The position numbers and the translations under genes are program-made. From Ketobacter sp036337295 (GTDB lineage Bacteria > Pseudomonadota > Gammaproteobacteria > Pseudomonadales > Ketobacteraceae), in contig JAYZEN010000001.1 of NCBI GenBank assembly GCA_036337295.1, positions 62,001-126,000 on the forward strand: 64,000 bases of DNA, written 5' to 3'. Each line of letters begins with the position of its first letter. Positions within the stretch are counted from its first letter, which is position 1. Below, one piece after another: positions 43,853 to 52,442 of this stretch. A model generated the notes under the pieces. That model ran no database searches and was not told the origin of the DNA. It worked only from the letters and a program-made list of their open reading frames with translations.

Positions 43853-45118
43853 ATGAAAAGAAAGGCCTTTAAATTCACGCTGCTGGCTGCCGCCGTCGGG
43901 CTGGCCTCAGGTTCCGTGCAAGCTGCCGATATTCGGATCGATGGTTTCGCCTCCATGGTCTATGGCCAAACACTGGACGAAGACGAAGGTACTTTTGTCG
44001 ACGGCAAGTACGACTCTGACGCCACCTTCCAGGCAGACTCTCTGTACGGGATCCAGTTCCGGGCGGACATGGGTGAAGGCCTCTCTGCAACTGCATAGAT
44101 TCTGGGTAAAGGGGCAGAAGACTACGAAGCCAAAATCGCCTGGGCGTATTTTACCTACCAACTGAATGACAGCTTCACGGTGAAAGGCGGTCGGCAGCGC
44201 TTGCCTTACTTCTTGTATTCCGATTTCCTCGATGTCGGTTACGCCTATCACTGGATCGCGCCGCCGTCAGAAGTATATGAATTGGGCGGCTTCGACAACA
44301 TTGACGGGGTCAACCTGGAATACTACGGCGATTGGGGCCCGGTGATCTCCCGACTCAACTTCATTGTCGGTGCCACCTCCACCACCTCGGGGGATCTGGA
44401 CGTATCCAGTGAAGACCACTGGGTTATCAGCTGGAACATGAACTGGGATTGGCTGACATTCCAGGCCACCTATAGTGAATCTGCCGTAACCGTAGACGGC
44501 ATCAACCTGATTGCCGACGGTATAAACGACATCATGACCGCATCCGGCTTCCCACTCACCAGCGATCAGCTGAATAGCTTGGATATGGATCGGGACCGGG
44601 GTTATTTCAGCGGGGTGGGCCTGGCGGCAGACTGGGGTACTTTCTTTGCTTCTGCGGAATATACCGACGTAGGTGTTGACGACTCCCCACTCAATAACCA
44701 GAAAAAGTCCTGGTACGTATCCGGCGGTTTCCGCACAGGAAAGTTCACCTACAGCCTGACTGTGAGCAATGCGGATCTACCCAACAACCCAGACACCATC
44801 GATACTTTAACTGACGACCTGATTCCGCTGGCGCCCGGAGATCAGAACGTGATGTTCTTCCTCGATCAAGCCATCGCTGGTGCACCAGACACCTTCGCTG
44901 AATACAGCACTGAACAGCTGGTGGACGCCATTAACAGCACCCTCATTGCCGGTTATGACGTGGACACCTACAACTTCACCGTGCGTTATGACTTCCACCC
45001 CTCTGCTGCTTTGAAGTTTGATTATTCCAAGCAGGAAGCCGACTACTTCGATGTATACGGCAACACCACAAGCCGTGAGCCTGAACTGGTTCGCATCGGC
45101 GTAGACCTGGTATTCTAA
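43853..45118 (+). pseudogene. Outer-membrane porin interrupted by an in-frame TAG
   Basis: An ATG at 43853 behind AAGGAG opens a signal peptide (MKRKAFKF, cleavage after VQA-AD) and a typical porin first strand (IRIDGFASMVYGQ). At 44096-44098 the frame meets TAG after GEGLSATA, then continues in the same frame for 340 codons (LGKGAEDYEAKIAWAYFTYQ, KGGRQRLPYF) to a normal porin end (RIGVDLVF, C-terminal Phe). Restoring one codon, for example CAG in place of TAG, gives a 421-aa protein with no other damage. It may be a recent pseudogene, a suppressed amber or a sequencing error. It is 13 bp before a PstS-like gene. Confidence 0.88.
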
Positions 45119-45131
45119 GGGGAGATGGCCA

Positions 45132-45566
45132 ATGAAAAAATCAATAACACGTAAGCTTGTCTCCGGAGTATTGGGTTCCGCCATTCTGCTGATCTCCAGC
45201 GCACTGTGGGCCGAGACTGCCGTGGTGGTGAATCCAGGAAATGATGTTCCGATCACCTCGGATGATGTGGCAAAGCTGTATTTGGGAAAAACCAAGAACT
45301 TCGCCAACGGTAAGCCGGCCACGCCGCTGGAACGTTCAGAAGGCAGTGCGATTCGTCTCCAGTTCCTGGAAAAAATTGTGGACAAAAGCGAATCGCAAAT
45401 GAAAGCATACTGGTCCCGTCTGATCTTCACCGGTAAAGGGGTTCCCCCCAATGCGGTGGACTCAGACAAGGAAGTGAAGGAACTCGTTGCCAAGGATCCG
45501 GGCGCCATTGGTTACATCGACGTAACCTCAGTGGATGATACAGTGAAAGTGGTGCTGACGTTCTAG
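45132..45566 (+). CDS. Small secreted PstS-like (phosphate-binding-like) protein, copy 1
   Basis: This is a 144-aa exported protein with a signal peptide (cleavage near LWA-ET). The mature part matches one lobe of the PstS-type periplasmic binding fold: DDVAKLYLGKTKNFANGK, the YWSRLIFTGKGVPP motif near residue 95 and GAIGYIDV. It lacks the rest of a full PstS, and no ABC transporter genes are nearby. It follows the porin by 13 bp, and a strong hairpin follows it. By eye it is about 63% identical over 115 residues to the gene at 47492. The ligand is unknown. Confidence 0.82.
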   Translation: MKKSITRKLVSGVLGSAILLISSALWAETAVVVNPGNDVPITSDDVAKLYLGKTKNFANGKPATPLERSEGSAIRLQFLEKIVDKSESQMKAYWSRLIFTGKGVPPNAVDSDKEVKELVAKDPGAIGYIDVTSVDDTVKVVLTF

Positions 45567-45573
45567 TACCTCT

Positions 45574-45608
45574 GCAGTCTGGCCCTACTTCGGGTAGAGC
45601 CAGACTGC
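45574..45608 (+). terminator. Long hairpin after the first PstS-like gene
   Basis: GCAGTCTGGC (45574-45583) pairs perfectly with GCCAGACTGC (45599-45608). Inside, CTAC and GTAG extend the stem across one mismatch to a TTCGG loop. It starts 7 bp past the stop. The absence of a T-run argues against a standard intrinsic terminator; it may protect the upstream mRNA 3' end. Confidence 0.6.
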
Positions 45609-45699
45609 ACTCAGTGCTGGTTCAATTTATACAAGCATCGCCATCCGCAAAACGCAGGTTGCATTTACATAGATAGAGTGGGTAGTCCGGTTCAGTAAC

Positions 45700-47466
45700 A
45701 TGGTTAAACGAAATCTTGCTGTCAGCGCGTGTGCGATAATTTCCGTTACTCTTTCCTCCACCCTTCAGGCGGACAGTTTTGACGATGCCGTCAACCTGTA
45801 CCTGAAAGGCTTTGATCACTGCGTTGAGGCTCGCAACGCCGTAGGCTCCAACAACGTGCAGAAAGCAAGATCCGAGTTTGGCCGGTACCTGGATTTTCTG
45901 GACAAAGCCAAGGCCATCGACGGCAGTATCATCGGCTCCTCCCGGCGGGAAATGGACAGCAACCTGAAGTTCTGTGACCGGGTGCGCCACGATATGGAAA
46001 TCATCATCGGTACCCCCATGATCGAAGAAGCCTTCGCCGCCTGTGAACAAACCTTCTCGGCCATTGAGCAGAAGAATGTGGATCAGGCCAATATGTATCA
46101 TCAGCAGTTTATTGAGCTGAAAGATAAAGCGATCGAAGCGGCCCCCAGCTTGAAATCCGTGTTCAGTATTACCAGCCAGATCCGCCGCTGCGAACGGGCG
46201 GAGAAAAAAATCGGCCGCCTGAACTCCAGCCAAAACGTGGCGGCGCTGATCAAGAGCGTGGACGAGGACATCACCAACTTCAATGCTTACTGCGACAACG
46301 GTTTGAAGGAAACCACAGGGTCCCCGCTGAGTTATGCCGCCATTACGGCGGCCAACAGTACACTGAAAACAGCCCGTTCACTGGAGCAGGCTGCCGTTAA
46401 AGAACTCAATGGGTTGAAGGCAGAGGTAAACGACCCTGCGGCCATCAGCTCACTGACCGGCAAATTAGCCGGTGGCCAGCAGTGCCTGGGCAAACTGACC
46501 GCAGCGGTCAATAAAAAGGAAAGCGGGATGGTGGCGGCCGAAGCCACCCTGCAGACCTATGCCTCGCAGTTGGCCGATGCGGGCAACCTGTGTAAGACCA
46601 TCGGAAAAATTCCGCCCAATAATACGGCAGCTTATCAAAAGGCAAAAACCAGTTATGAATCCGCCCGGTCATCCCGTACTGCAGTACAACGCAGACTGGC
46701 CAAGGACCCGCTTTACAACAGCGCTGAAGGCCCCTCCAATGCCGGCATCAAGCAACAGCTGGCAGCGTTGAACCGCTGCCTGGCCGACGCCGAATCGGAA
46801 CTGAAAGCAGTCATCATCGCCGCGCCGCGCCCGGCGCCGGTGGCCATCGCCAGTGTGCCGGTCAAAACCAGCGCCAGCCAAGCTGAAGCGAAAGCCACCC
46901 CGCCGGCGACAAAGGCCGTGATTAACCTGGACATGGAAGGCCTGACGCCGGAATGGGTGCTGGCCTATTGGGAAGAGGCAACGGCCAGTATCGAGTCAGT
47001 GGATATTGAGTTGCTGCAGAGTGGATTTGGCAAGCCTCTGTACATTGCCACCCCAAAAACCACGCTCAAATTCATAAGCGGAGACTTCTCCACCAACCAG
47101 ATTTTTGCTGAAGTGGAACAATTGAATTATCGCGAGAAACTGGCACAACTCCGCTATCGTCAGCGGGGCACTGCTGCAGTGAACTGGCAGCCGAACTCTG
47201 TGGCCACCCTGAAGAGCAATCAGGAGCGGGTAGCACCGTCCTATGTGGCCAATGTGACCTCCACTCAATTCTCCCAACTGGCTTTTGATGAAAATTCCCA
47301 GTCATTGAATATCAACCTGGCAAATCCCGGCACGGGAAAAACCGGATACATCCTGATGCCCGGATATGATCCGGTGAAGTTCACCATCGGCCAGGGCGAA
47401 GAAGCTCAATATGATGTAAAGACTAACGATTCCGTCAGCGGTCGGATGACCATAAAGGGTGAGTAA
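45700..47466 (+). CDS. Unrecognised secreted protein with four cysteine-paired helical repeats
   Basis: I do not recognise this 588-aa protein. It has a signal peptide (cleavage near LQA-DS, residue about 24). Residues about 30-370 are predicted helical and alanine/lysine/glutamine-rich, with eight cysteines at 41, 92, 115, 164, 198, 262, 298 and 360. They fall into four pairs spaced 51, 49, 64 and 62 residues, which suggests four tandem hairpin units each closed by one disulfide. An Ala/Pro/Lys-rich linker (about 371-405) leads to a Cys-free C-terminal domain (about 408-588) rich in beta-type sequence. It lies between two PstS-like genes, with only 25 bp to the second. It has no membrane helix and no enzyme motif. 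Confidence 0.8.
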   Translation: MVKRNLAVSACAIISVTLSSTLQADSFDDAVNLYLKGFDHCVEARNAVGSNNVQKARSEFGRYLDFLDKAKAIDGSIIGSSRREMDSNLKFCDRVRHDMEIIIGTPMIEEAFAACEQTFSAIEQKNVDQANMYHQQFIELKDKAIEAAPSLKSVFSITSQIRRCERAEKKIGRLNSSQNVAALIKSVDEDITNFNAYCDNGLKETTGSPLSYAAITAANSTLKTARSLEQAAVKELNGLKAEVNDPAAISSLTGKLAGGQQCLGKLTAAVNKKESGMVAAEATLQTYASQLADAGNLCKTIGKIPPNNTAAYQKAKTSYESARSSRTAVQRRLAKDPLYNSAEGPSNAGIKQQLAALNRCLADAESELKAVIIAAPRPAPVAIASVPVKTSASQAEAKATPPATKAVINLDMEGLTPEWVLAYWEEATASIESVDIELLQSGFGKPLYIATPKTTLKFISGDFSTNQIFAEVEQLNYREKLAQLRYRQRGTAAVNWQPNSVATLKSNQERVAPSYVANVTSTQFSQLAFDENSQSLNINLANPGTGKTGYILMPGYDPVKFTIGQGEEAQYDVKTNDSVSGRMTIKGE

Positions 47467-47491
47467 CCCAGACATTCGGAGAGGGACAACT

Positions 47492-47920
47492 ATGAATCGA
47501 CTCAATTGCTTAAAAACCATGGCCGCAGGGATCACCCTTGCGCTCCTGTCGAACATCGCGTTCAGCGACGTGGCGGTGATCGTCAACCCCGATAACGACG
47601 CCCAACTGGAAGCCGATGACATCGCCAAGATCTATCTGGGTAAGATGAAGCGTTTTTCCAACGGCAATCTGGCTATCCCGCTGGATCGTACCGAAGGTTC
47701 AGACATACGCATCAAGTTTCTGGAAAGTACCGTGGGCAAAGATGAAACCAAGATGAAATCCTACTGGTCCCGGCTGATTTTCACCGGCAAGGGTGTTCCA
47801 CCCAAAATAGTGGAATCGGGACAGGAGGTGAAAGAGCTGGTTTCCCGTAATCCGGACACCATCGGCTACATCGATTCCAGCGAAGTGGACGACAGCGTCA
47901 AGGTCATCGCCACATTCTAA
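47492..47920 (+). CDS. Small secreted PstS-like (phosphate-binding-like) protein, copy 2
   Basis: This 142-aa paralogue of the gene at 45132 has a signal peptide (cleavage near AFS-DV), DDIAKIYLGKMKRFSNGN, the identical YWSRLIFTGKGVPP motif and TIGYIDSSEVDDSVKV. The start chosen is ATG at 47492 because GGAGAGG lies about 8 nt upstream; an in-frame start 33 bp earlier lacks support. It probably shares a transcript with the 588-aa protein gene 25 bp upstream. Ligand and role are unknown. Confidence 0.82.
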   Translation: MNRLNCLKTMAAGITLALLSNIAFSDVAVIVNPDNDAQLEADDIAKIYLGKMKRFSNGNLAIPLDRTEGSDIRIKFLESTVGKDETKMKSYWSRLIFTGKGVPPKIVESGQEVKELVSRNPDTIGYIDSSEVDDSVKVIATF

Positions 47921-47927
47921 ACCCGTC

Positions 47928-47952
47928 TCGGAGACGCTCACGGCGTCTCCGA
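47928..47952. repeat. Inverted repeat between convergent genes
   Basis: TCGGAGACG and CGTCTCCGA are perfect 9-bp arms with a 7-nt loop, overlapping the last codons of the lipoprotein gene. There is no T-run. It may serve both converging transcripts as a 3'-end hairpin. Confidence 0.5.
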
Positions 47953-48885
47953 ACAGATCTCCATGCCCAAAGCCGCCAAGTCCACCGTCACCAGCTGATT
48001 GCCCTGACCAGTCTGCAGACCACGACTCTCAGTCACCAACACCGTACCGGCCTGAAATCCGGCTCCGGGCTGCCCCAACACGGCGGACGGACTGCTCAAC
48101 CCGGGCGGGGACACGCGCGCAGACGAGCCATCCACTGGAACATACACCAACCTGCCTTTCACAAAGTCGGTAATCAAAAACCCATCACAATAGCGGTCAA
48201 AATCATCCAGTACGGTCAGGTTGCGATATAGAATCTGCGCTGGGCCCGGCGTCCCATCCACCTGCAGCGGCACCCGTTTGAAAAATCCGATGTCAGTAAG
48301 ATAGATATCGCCATCCCAAACCCGCACACCATTGGCTGCGTAAACCTGTTGCTGGGGTCCGATCCAGTGCTGAACATAGTCGGACAACACCGGCTCACCG
48401 GAGCTGAAATCAAACACCGCCTTGCTGACACCACCCTGGGCTACAAAGAAATCCTCATCGGCAATCAGGATGGCATTCTGCCCGGGAAGGGCATCCAGGC
48501 CATTGGGAAACTGGAAGCCGCTGAGTTCCATGACGTCGATCAGGCGACCGTCTTCCAGGGAATACGCTTTGAGGACGCCGGCCTGGTCGAATTTCAGGTT
48601 ACCCAGACGCAAACCGGAGGACTCGGCGCACACAAAGAACAGCCATTGGTTGAGCTCCGCCAAGCCCGCAAAATAGGAACACCGGGTATCCTGCGCGATG
48701 GGCACCGCCGTAAAGCCCTGCTCATCCTGCTGCAATTGGTAAAGCGCGTCCTTTCCGGTGATGAAAATGCGGCCATCACTCAGCTGGCGGATGTTTTCGG
48801 CGGAGGGAATCTGCACCAGGGGTTCTTTCGGCAAACAACCGCTCAACAGCAGAATCATCAGGGGCAGCAGGAGCACGCGACCCAT
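47938..48885 (-). CDS. Putative lipoprotein, beta-propeller-like
   Basis: This is a 315-aa lipoprotein of unknown function. The start chosen is ATG at 48885, giving a signal peptide with the lipobox LLSGC (Cys17). The mature part has repeated short segments of propeller character (GRIFITGKDALYQL, NAILIADEDFF, GDIYLTDIGFFKRV, GFLITDFVKGRLVYVP), resembling NHL or SMP-30 type blades. No catalytic residues can be assigned. The frame runs 29 codons further upstream without a conserved sequence. It converges on the PstS-like locus. Confidence 0.75.
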   Translation of the reverse strand: MGRVLLLPLMILLLSGCLPKEPLVQIPSAENIRQLSDGRIFITGKDALYQLQQDEQGFTAVPIAQDTRCSYFAGLAELNQWLFFVCAESSGLRLGNLKFDQAGVLKAYSLEDGRLIDVMELSGFQFPNGLDALPGQNAILIADEDFFVAQGGVSKAVFDFSSGEPVLSDYVQHWIGPQQQVYAANGVRVWDGDIYLTDIGFFKRVPLQVDGTPGPAQILYRNLTVLDDFDRYCDGFLITDFVKGRLVYVPVDGSSARVSPPGLSSPSAVLGQPGAGFQAGTVLVTESRGLQTGQGNQLVTVDLAALGMEICSETP

Positions 48886-49031
48886 GATCGCAACCCCCTG
48901 GTTGGTGTTCTTCTTATGGTTAGCCCGAGTACAGCCCCGTACAATGGCACGAATTTGAAATAGGTACATCATCCTTGATACCTCTAACGTTAAAAGAAAA
49001 TAATTCCCATCAAGAAAGCAGGTGCTCTCTT

Positions 49032-50366
49032 TTATTTACCTGCAACGGTCATGCTGTCCACCAGAATAGAGCCCACCTGGACATTGCCGCGGGCATCCAC
49101 GTCACTGCCGACTCCACGCAGGTTACCAAACATGTCCCGCAGATTGGCGGCCACAGTCACTTCAGACACCGGAAACTGCATAGCCCCGTTTTCCACCCAG
49201 AAGCCCGCCGCCCCCCGGGAGTAATGACCCGTCACCAGGTTGACGCCCTGCCCCATGACATCGGTCACCAGCAGGCCGGTACCCATCATGTTCAATAACT
49301 CATCCAGGGAATGGGTGGAGCTGCAGCGCAGGTTGCGCACGCCGCCGGCATTGGCGGTGCTCTGCAGGCCCAGGCGGCGGGCGGAATAGGTGCCCAGCAC
49401 ATAATGTTTGAGAACCCCCTGCTCCACAAAATGCTTGCCATAGGTCGCTAAGCCATCCCCATCCACAGCCGCGCTGGCCGGCCCCTGGGGCAGGTGCGGC
49501 AGCTCGTAGACATTCATCCAGTCAGGGAACAGGGTTTGCCCCAGGCTGTTCTCCAGAAACGAGGAATGTCGATACAGACTGCCACCGGAGATGGCGCCGA
49601 TAAAATGCCCCAGCAGGCCACCGGCGATTTCGGGGGCGTACAGCACCGGAAACTCACCGGTGGGAACAGCCCGGCTACCCAACTTGCGCGCAGCCCGCTC
49701 AGCGGCTTTGCGGCCCACGTCAGCACCTTCCTGCAACTGGCCGGGCACGCGGTGGGAGTAGGACCAGCCACCCCGCTCCATGGTCTCGCCCTTGGGCCCT
49801 GTCTCCGCCGCAATCAGGGCACAACTGATCCCGTGTCGGCTTTGGGGGTATGCCACCACCAGGCCATGACTGTTGCCATAGGCGCGCACCGAAGCGGACG
49901 TCCCCACATGGGCACCGTCACTGTTTTTGATGTGAGGCTGGGACAAGCCGGCGGCTTCACAGGCCTGCGCCATTTGGATGGCCTGTTGCGGATCGATTCC
50001 CCAGGGGTGATACAGATCCAGGTCCGCAATGTCCCGGGCCATCAGGGCCGCATCCGCCAGACCGGAGCACTCATCCGGGGCAGTGTGGGTGGCCACATCC
50101 AGGGCTGCCTTCACCGCGCGCTCAATGGCGGCGTCGGAAAAATCCGAGGTCGACGCACTGCCTTTGCACTTGCCCCGGTAAACGGTTATGCCAAAGCCGT
50201 GGTTACGGGTGAATTCCACTTTGTCTACGTCGCCATTGCGCACACTCACCGACAACCCCTGGTCCTGGTAGGCACCGACTTCCGCGCTGGCCTGATGCTG
50301 CTCCGCGATGTGCAACGCCAGTCGAATTCGATCCTGCAGTGTGTCTAGCTCGCGCTCAATATCCAT
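49032..50366 (-). CDS. pmbA: Metalloprotease-complex subunit PmbA (TldE)
   Basis: PmbA (TldE) partners TldD in a heteromeric zinc protease that degrades unfolded peptides, such as the CcdA antitoxin, and processes microcin B17. The 444-aa product lacks the HExxxH zinc motif, as expected for the non-catalytic subunit. It shows QGLSVSVRNGDVDKVE near the N-terminus, GGSLYRHSSFLENSLGQ, and the C-terminal GFWVENGAMQFPVSEVTVAANL. The start chosen is ATG at 50366, with GAGG 6 nt upstream; the frame runs further upstream across darP but is not family-like there. It is divergent from darP. Confidence 0.94.
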   Translation of the reverse strand: MDIERELDTLQDRIRLALHIAEQHQASAEVGAYQDQGLSVSVRNGDVDKVEFTRNHGFGITVYRGKCKGSASTSDFSDAAIERAVKAALDVATHTAPDECSGLADAALMARDIADLDLYHPWGIDPQQAIQMAQACEAAGLSQPHIKNSDGAHVGTSASVRAYGNSHGLVVAYPQSRHGISCALIAAETGPKGETMERGGWSYSHRVPGQLQEGADVGRKAAERAARKLGSRAVPTGEFPVLYAPEIAGGLLGHFIGAISGGSLYRHSSFLENSLGQTLFPDWMNVYELPHLPQGPASAAVDGDGLATYGKHFVEQGVLKHYVLGTYSARRLGLQSTANAGGVRNLRCSSTHSLDELLNMMGTGLLVTDVMGQGVNLVTGHYSRGAAGFWVENGAMQFPVSEVTVAANLRDMFGNLRGVGSDVDARGNVQVGSILVDSMTVAGK

Positions 50367-50441
50367 TAACATCCTCGGTAGATGATTGACAGCTGTGATA
50401 TGATGACCCGTCTGAACAGTATAACCGCAACACCCTGAGAT

Positions 50442-50978
50442 ATGGCCAAATTCGACGACATCGAGTCTTTTGACGAAGACGATCCAAGCCCCAGCAAATC
50501 CTCCATCAAACGGGAAGCCGAACGCCTGAAAAAAATCGGCGAGAAGTTGCTGGAGATGAGCGACGCCCAACTGGAAAGCTTCAAGCTGGATGACAAACTG
50601 GCCCAGGCCATTGCCGAAGGCAAGCGCATCAAGAGCCGGGAAGGCCTGCGGCGCCATAAGCAATACATTGGCAAAGTCATGCGGGATGTGGACACTGAGG
50701 CGCTGGAAACCCGGCTCCAGGAAATCGAGAACGCCCATACCCTCAATACCCGCGCCTTCCATGAACTGGAAACCCTGCGGGATGAACTGATCAACGGCGA
50801 CAACAGCACAGTGGGCACGGTGATTGAACGCTTTCCCGGGGTGGACACCCAGAAGTTACGTCAGCTGGTGCGCAATGCCAAGAAGGAACAACAGGCCAAT
50901 GCCCACTCCCAGGACAAACCGGAGAGCGCCCATGCCCGCAAGCTGTTCCGTTTCTTACGGGAAGCCGGAGGCAACTAG
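50442..50978 (+). CDS. darP: Ribosome biogenesis factor DarP (YjgA/DUF615)
   Basis: DarP associates with late 50S assembly intermediates. The 178-aa product is highly charged and helical, with KSSIKREAERLKKIGEKL, IKSREGLRRHKQYIGKVMR and the C-terminal ARKLFRFLRE. It sits between pmbA (divergent) and tldD (convergent); the pmbA-darP pairing is conserved in gammaproteobacteria. Confidence 0.94.
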   Translation: MAKFDDIESFDEDDPSPSKSSIKREAERLKKIGEKLLEMSDAQLESFKLDDKLAQAIAEGKRIKSREGLRRHKQYIGKVMRDVDTEALETRLQEIENAHTLNTRAFHELETLRDELINGDNSTVGTVIERFPGVDTQKLRQLVRNAKKEQQANAHSQDKPESAHARKLFRFLREAGGN

Positions 50979-50987
50979 CCCGGTGCC

Positions 50988-52442
50988 CTAGCGGGTGCCG
51001 CCCACCACCAGCTCGTCCAGTTTCAAGGTCGGCTGCCCCACCCCCACCGGAACGGACTGTCCTTCCTTGCCGCAGGTACCTACCCCTTTGTCCAGAGCCA
51101 GATCATTGCCCAGCATGGACACCTTGGACATGGCCTCTGGGCCATTGCCGATGAGGGTGGCCCCTTTCACCGGCGCGGTGATCTTGCCATCCTCAATCAG
51201 GTAGGCCTCGCTGGCGGCAAACACAAACTTGCCGGAGGTGATGTCCACCTGACCACCGCCGAAATTCACTGCATAGAGCCCTTTTTTTACGGACCGAATG
51301 ATGTCTTCGGGCTCATCCTGCCCCGCCAGCAGATAGGTATTGGTCATGCGCGGCATGGGCAGGTGGGCATAGGATTCGCGGCGCCCGTTCCCGGTCAGGG
51401 CATGGCCCATCAACCGGGCATTATGCTTATCCTGCATATAGCCCTGCAGGATACCTTTCTCCACCAGAGTGGTGTATTGGGTTGGAGTTCCCTCATCATC
51501 CACCGTCAGTGACCCGCGCAGATCCTGCAACGTGCCATCATCAACAATGGTGCACAATTCACTGGCCACCGAGGTGCCGATGCGCCCGGAGTAGTTGGAG
51601 GTGCCTTTGCGATTGAAATCCCCTTCCAACCCGTGCCCTACGGCTTCGTGCAGCAAGACACCGGGCCAGCCGGAGCCCAGCACCACCGGCATGGTGCCCG
51701 CCGGGGCGTCGATGGCTTCCAGATTCACCTGGGCCATTTTGATGGCATCTTCCACATACCTGGTCACCGCCGTCGAGTCGAACAGCTCGTACCCGGTACG
51801 ACCGCCGCCGCCGCCATTGCCCCGCTCCTTGCGGCCATTTTTTTCCAGCACCACGCTGACGCTGAAGCGCACCAGGGGGCGCACATCCGCCGCCAGGGTG
51901 CCGTCGCTGGCCAACACCAGCACAGTCTTCCACGAGCCCACCAGGCTGACGCTGACGTCCACTACATGGGGGTCCATACGCCGTGCCAGGACATCGGCCT
52001 GCTGCAGCAACGCCACTTTCGCATCCGGACCCAGGGTGTCCAGGGGGTTGGTCATTCTGTACAGGGGGTGATGGTGTGTGATTTGGATAGGCTGCACCTG
52101 CCCGCCGGCACCACTGGCTATGGACGAAGCTGCTGCAGCCGCTTTGCGGATGGATTCCAAATCCGCCTGATCGGAATAGGAGAAACCGGTTTTCTCGCCG
52201 CACAGGGCCCGCACACCCACACCACCGCCGACGCTGAAGCTGCCATCTTTGACGATGCTGTCTTCCAGGCTCCAGGATTCCGAGATGGTTTTTTCAAAGT
52301 AGAGATCGGCGAAGTCCGCCCCCTGCCCCAACATGGACTCCAACACCGAAATCAGGCGGCTCTCATCCAGGGCACCGGGCACCCACAATGTGTCCTGAGC
52401 CTGCTGCAACTGGCCCTGCTGCAATCGGGAATGTGAACTCAT
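50988..52442 (-). CDS. tldD: Metalloprotease TldD
   Basis: TldD is the catalytic zinc subunit of the TldD/TldE protease. The 484-aa product has the zinc motif HEAVGH (residues 265-270) followed by GLEGDFNRK, and the C-terminal TCGKEGQSVPVGVGQPTLK block with a conserved Cys. The start is ATG at 52442 (MSSHS), overlapping the upstream gene by 4 bp; the longer open frame is rejected. Its partner pmbA lies just downstream past darP. Confidence 0.96.
   Translation of the reverse strand: MSSHSRLQQGQLQQAQDTLWVPGALDESRLISVLESMLGQGADFADLYFEKTISESWSLEDSIVKDGSFSVGGGVGVRALCGEKTGFSYSDQADLESIRKAAAAASSIASGAGGQVQPIQITHHHPLYRMTNPLDTLGPDAKVALLQQADVLARRMDPHVVDVSVSLVGSWKTVLVLASDGTLAADVRPLVRFSVSVVLEKNGRKERGNGGGGGRTGYELFDSTAVTRYVEDAIKMAQVNLEAIDAPAGTMPVVLGSGWPGVLLHEAVGHGLEGDFNRKGTSNYSGRIGTSVASELCTIVDDGTLQDLRGSLTVDDEGTPTQYTTLVEKGILQGYMQDKHNARLMGHALTGNGRRESYAHLPMPRMTNTYLLAGQDEPEDIIRSVKKGLYAVNFGGGQVDITSGKFVFAASEAYLIEDGKITAPVKGATLIGNGPEAMSKVSMLGNDLALDKGVGTCGKEGQSVPVGVGQPTLKLDELVVGGTR

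Noticed and set aside
50367..50762. Upstream extension of pmbA across darP
   Set aside because: The extension is antisense to darP and not PmbA-like; ATG at 50366 has a well-spaced GAGG.
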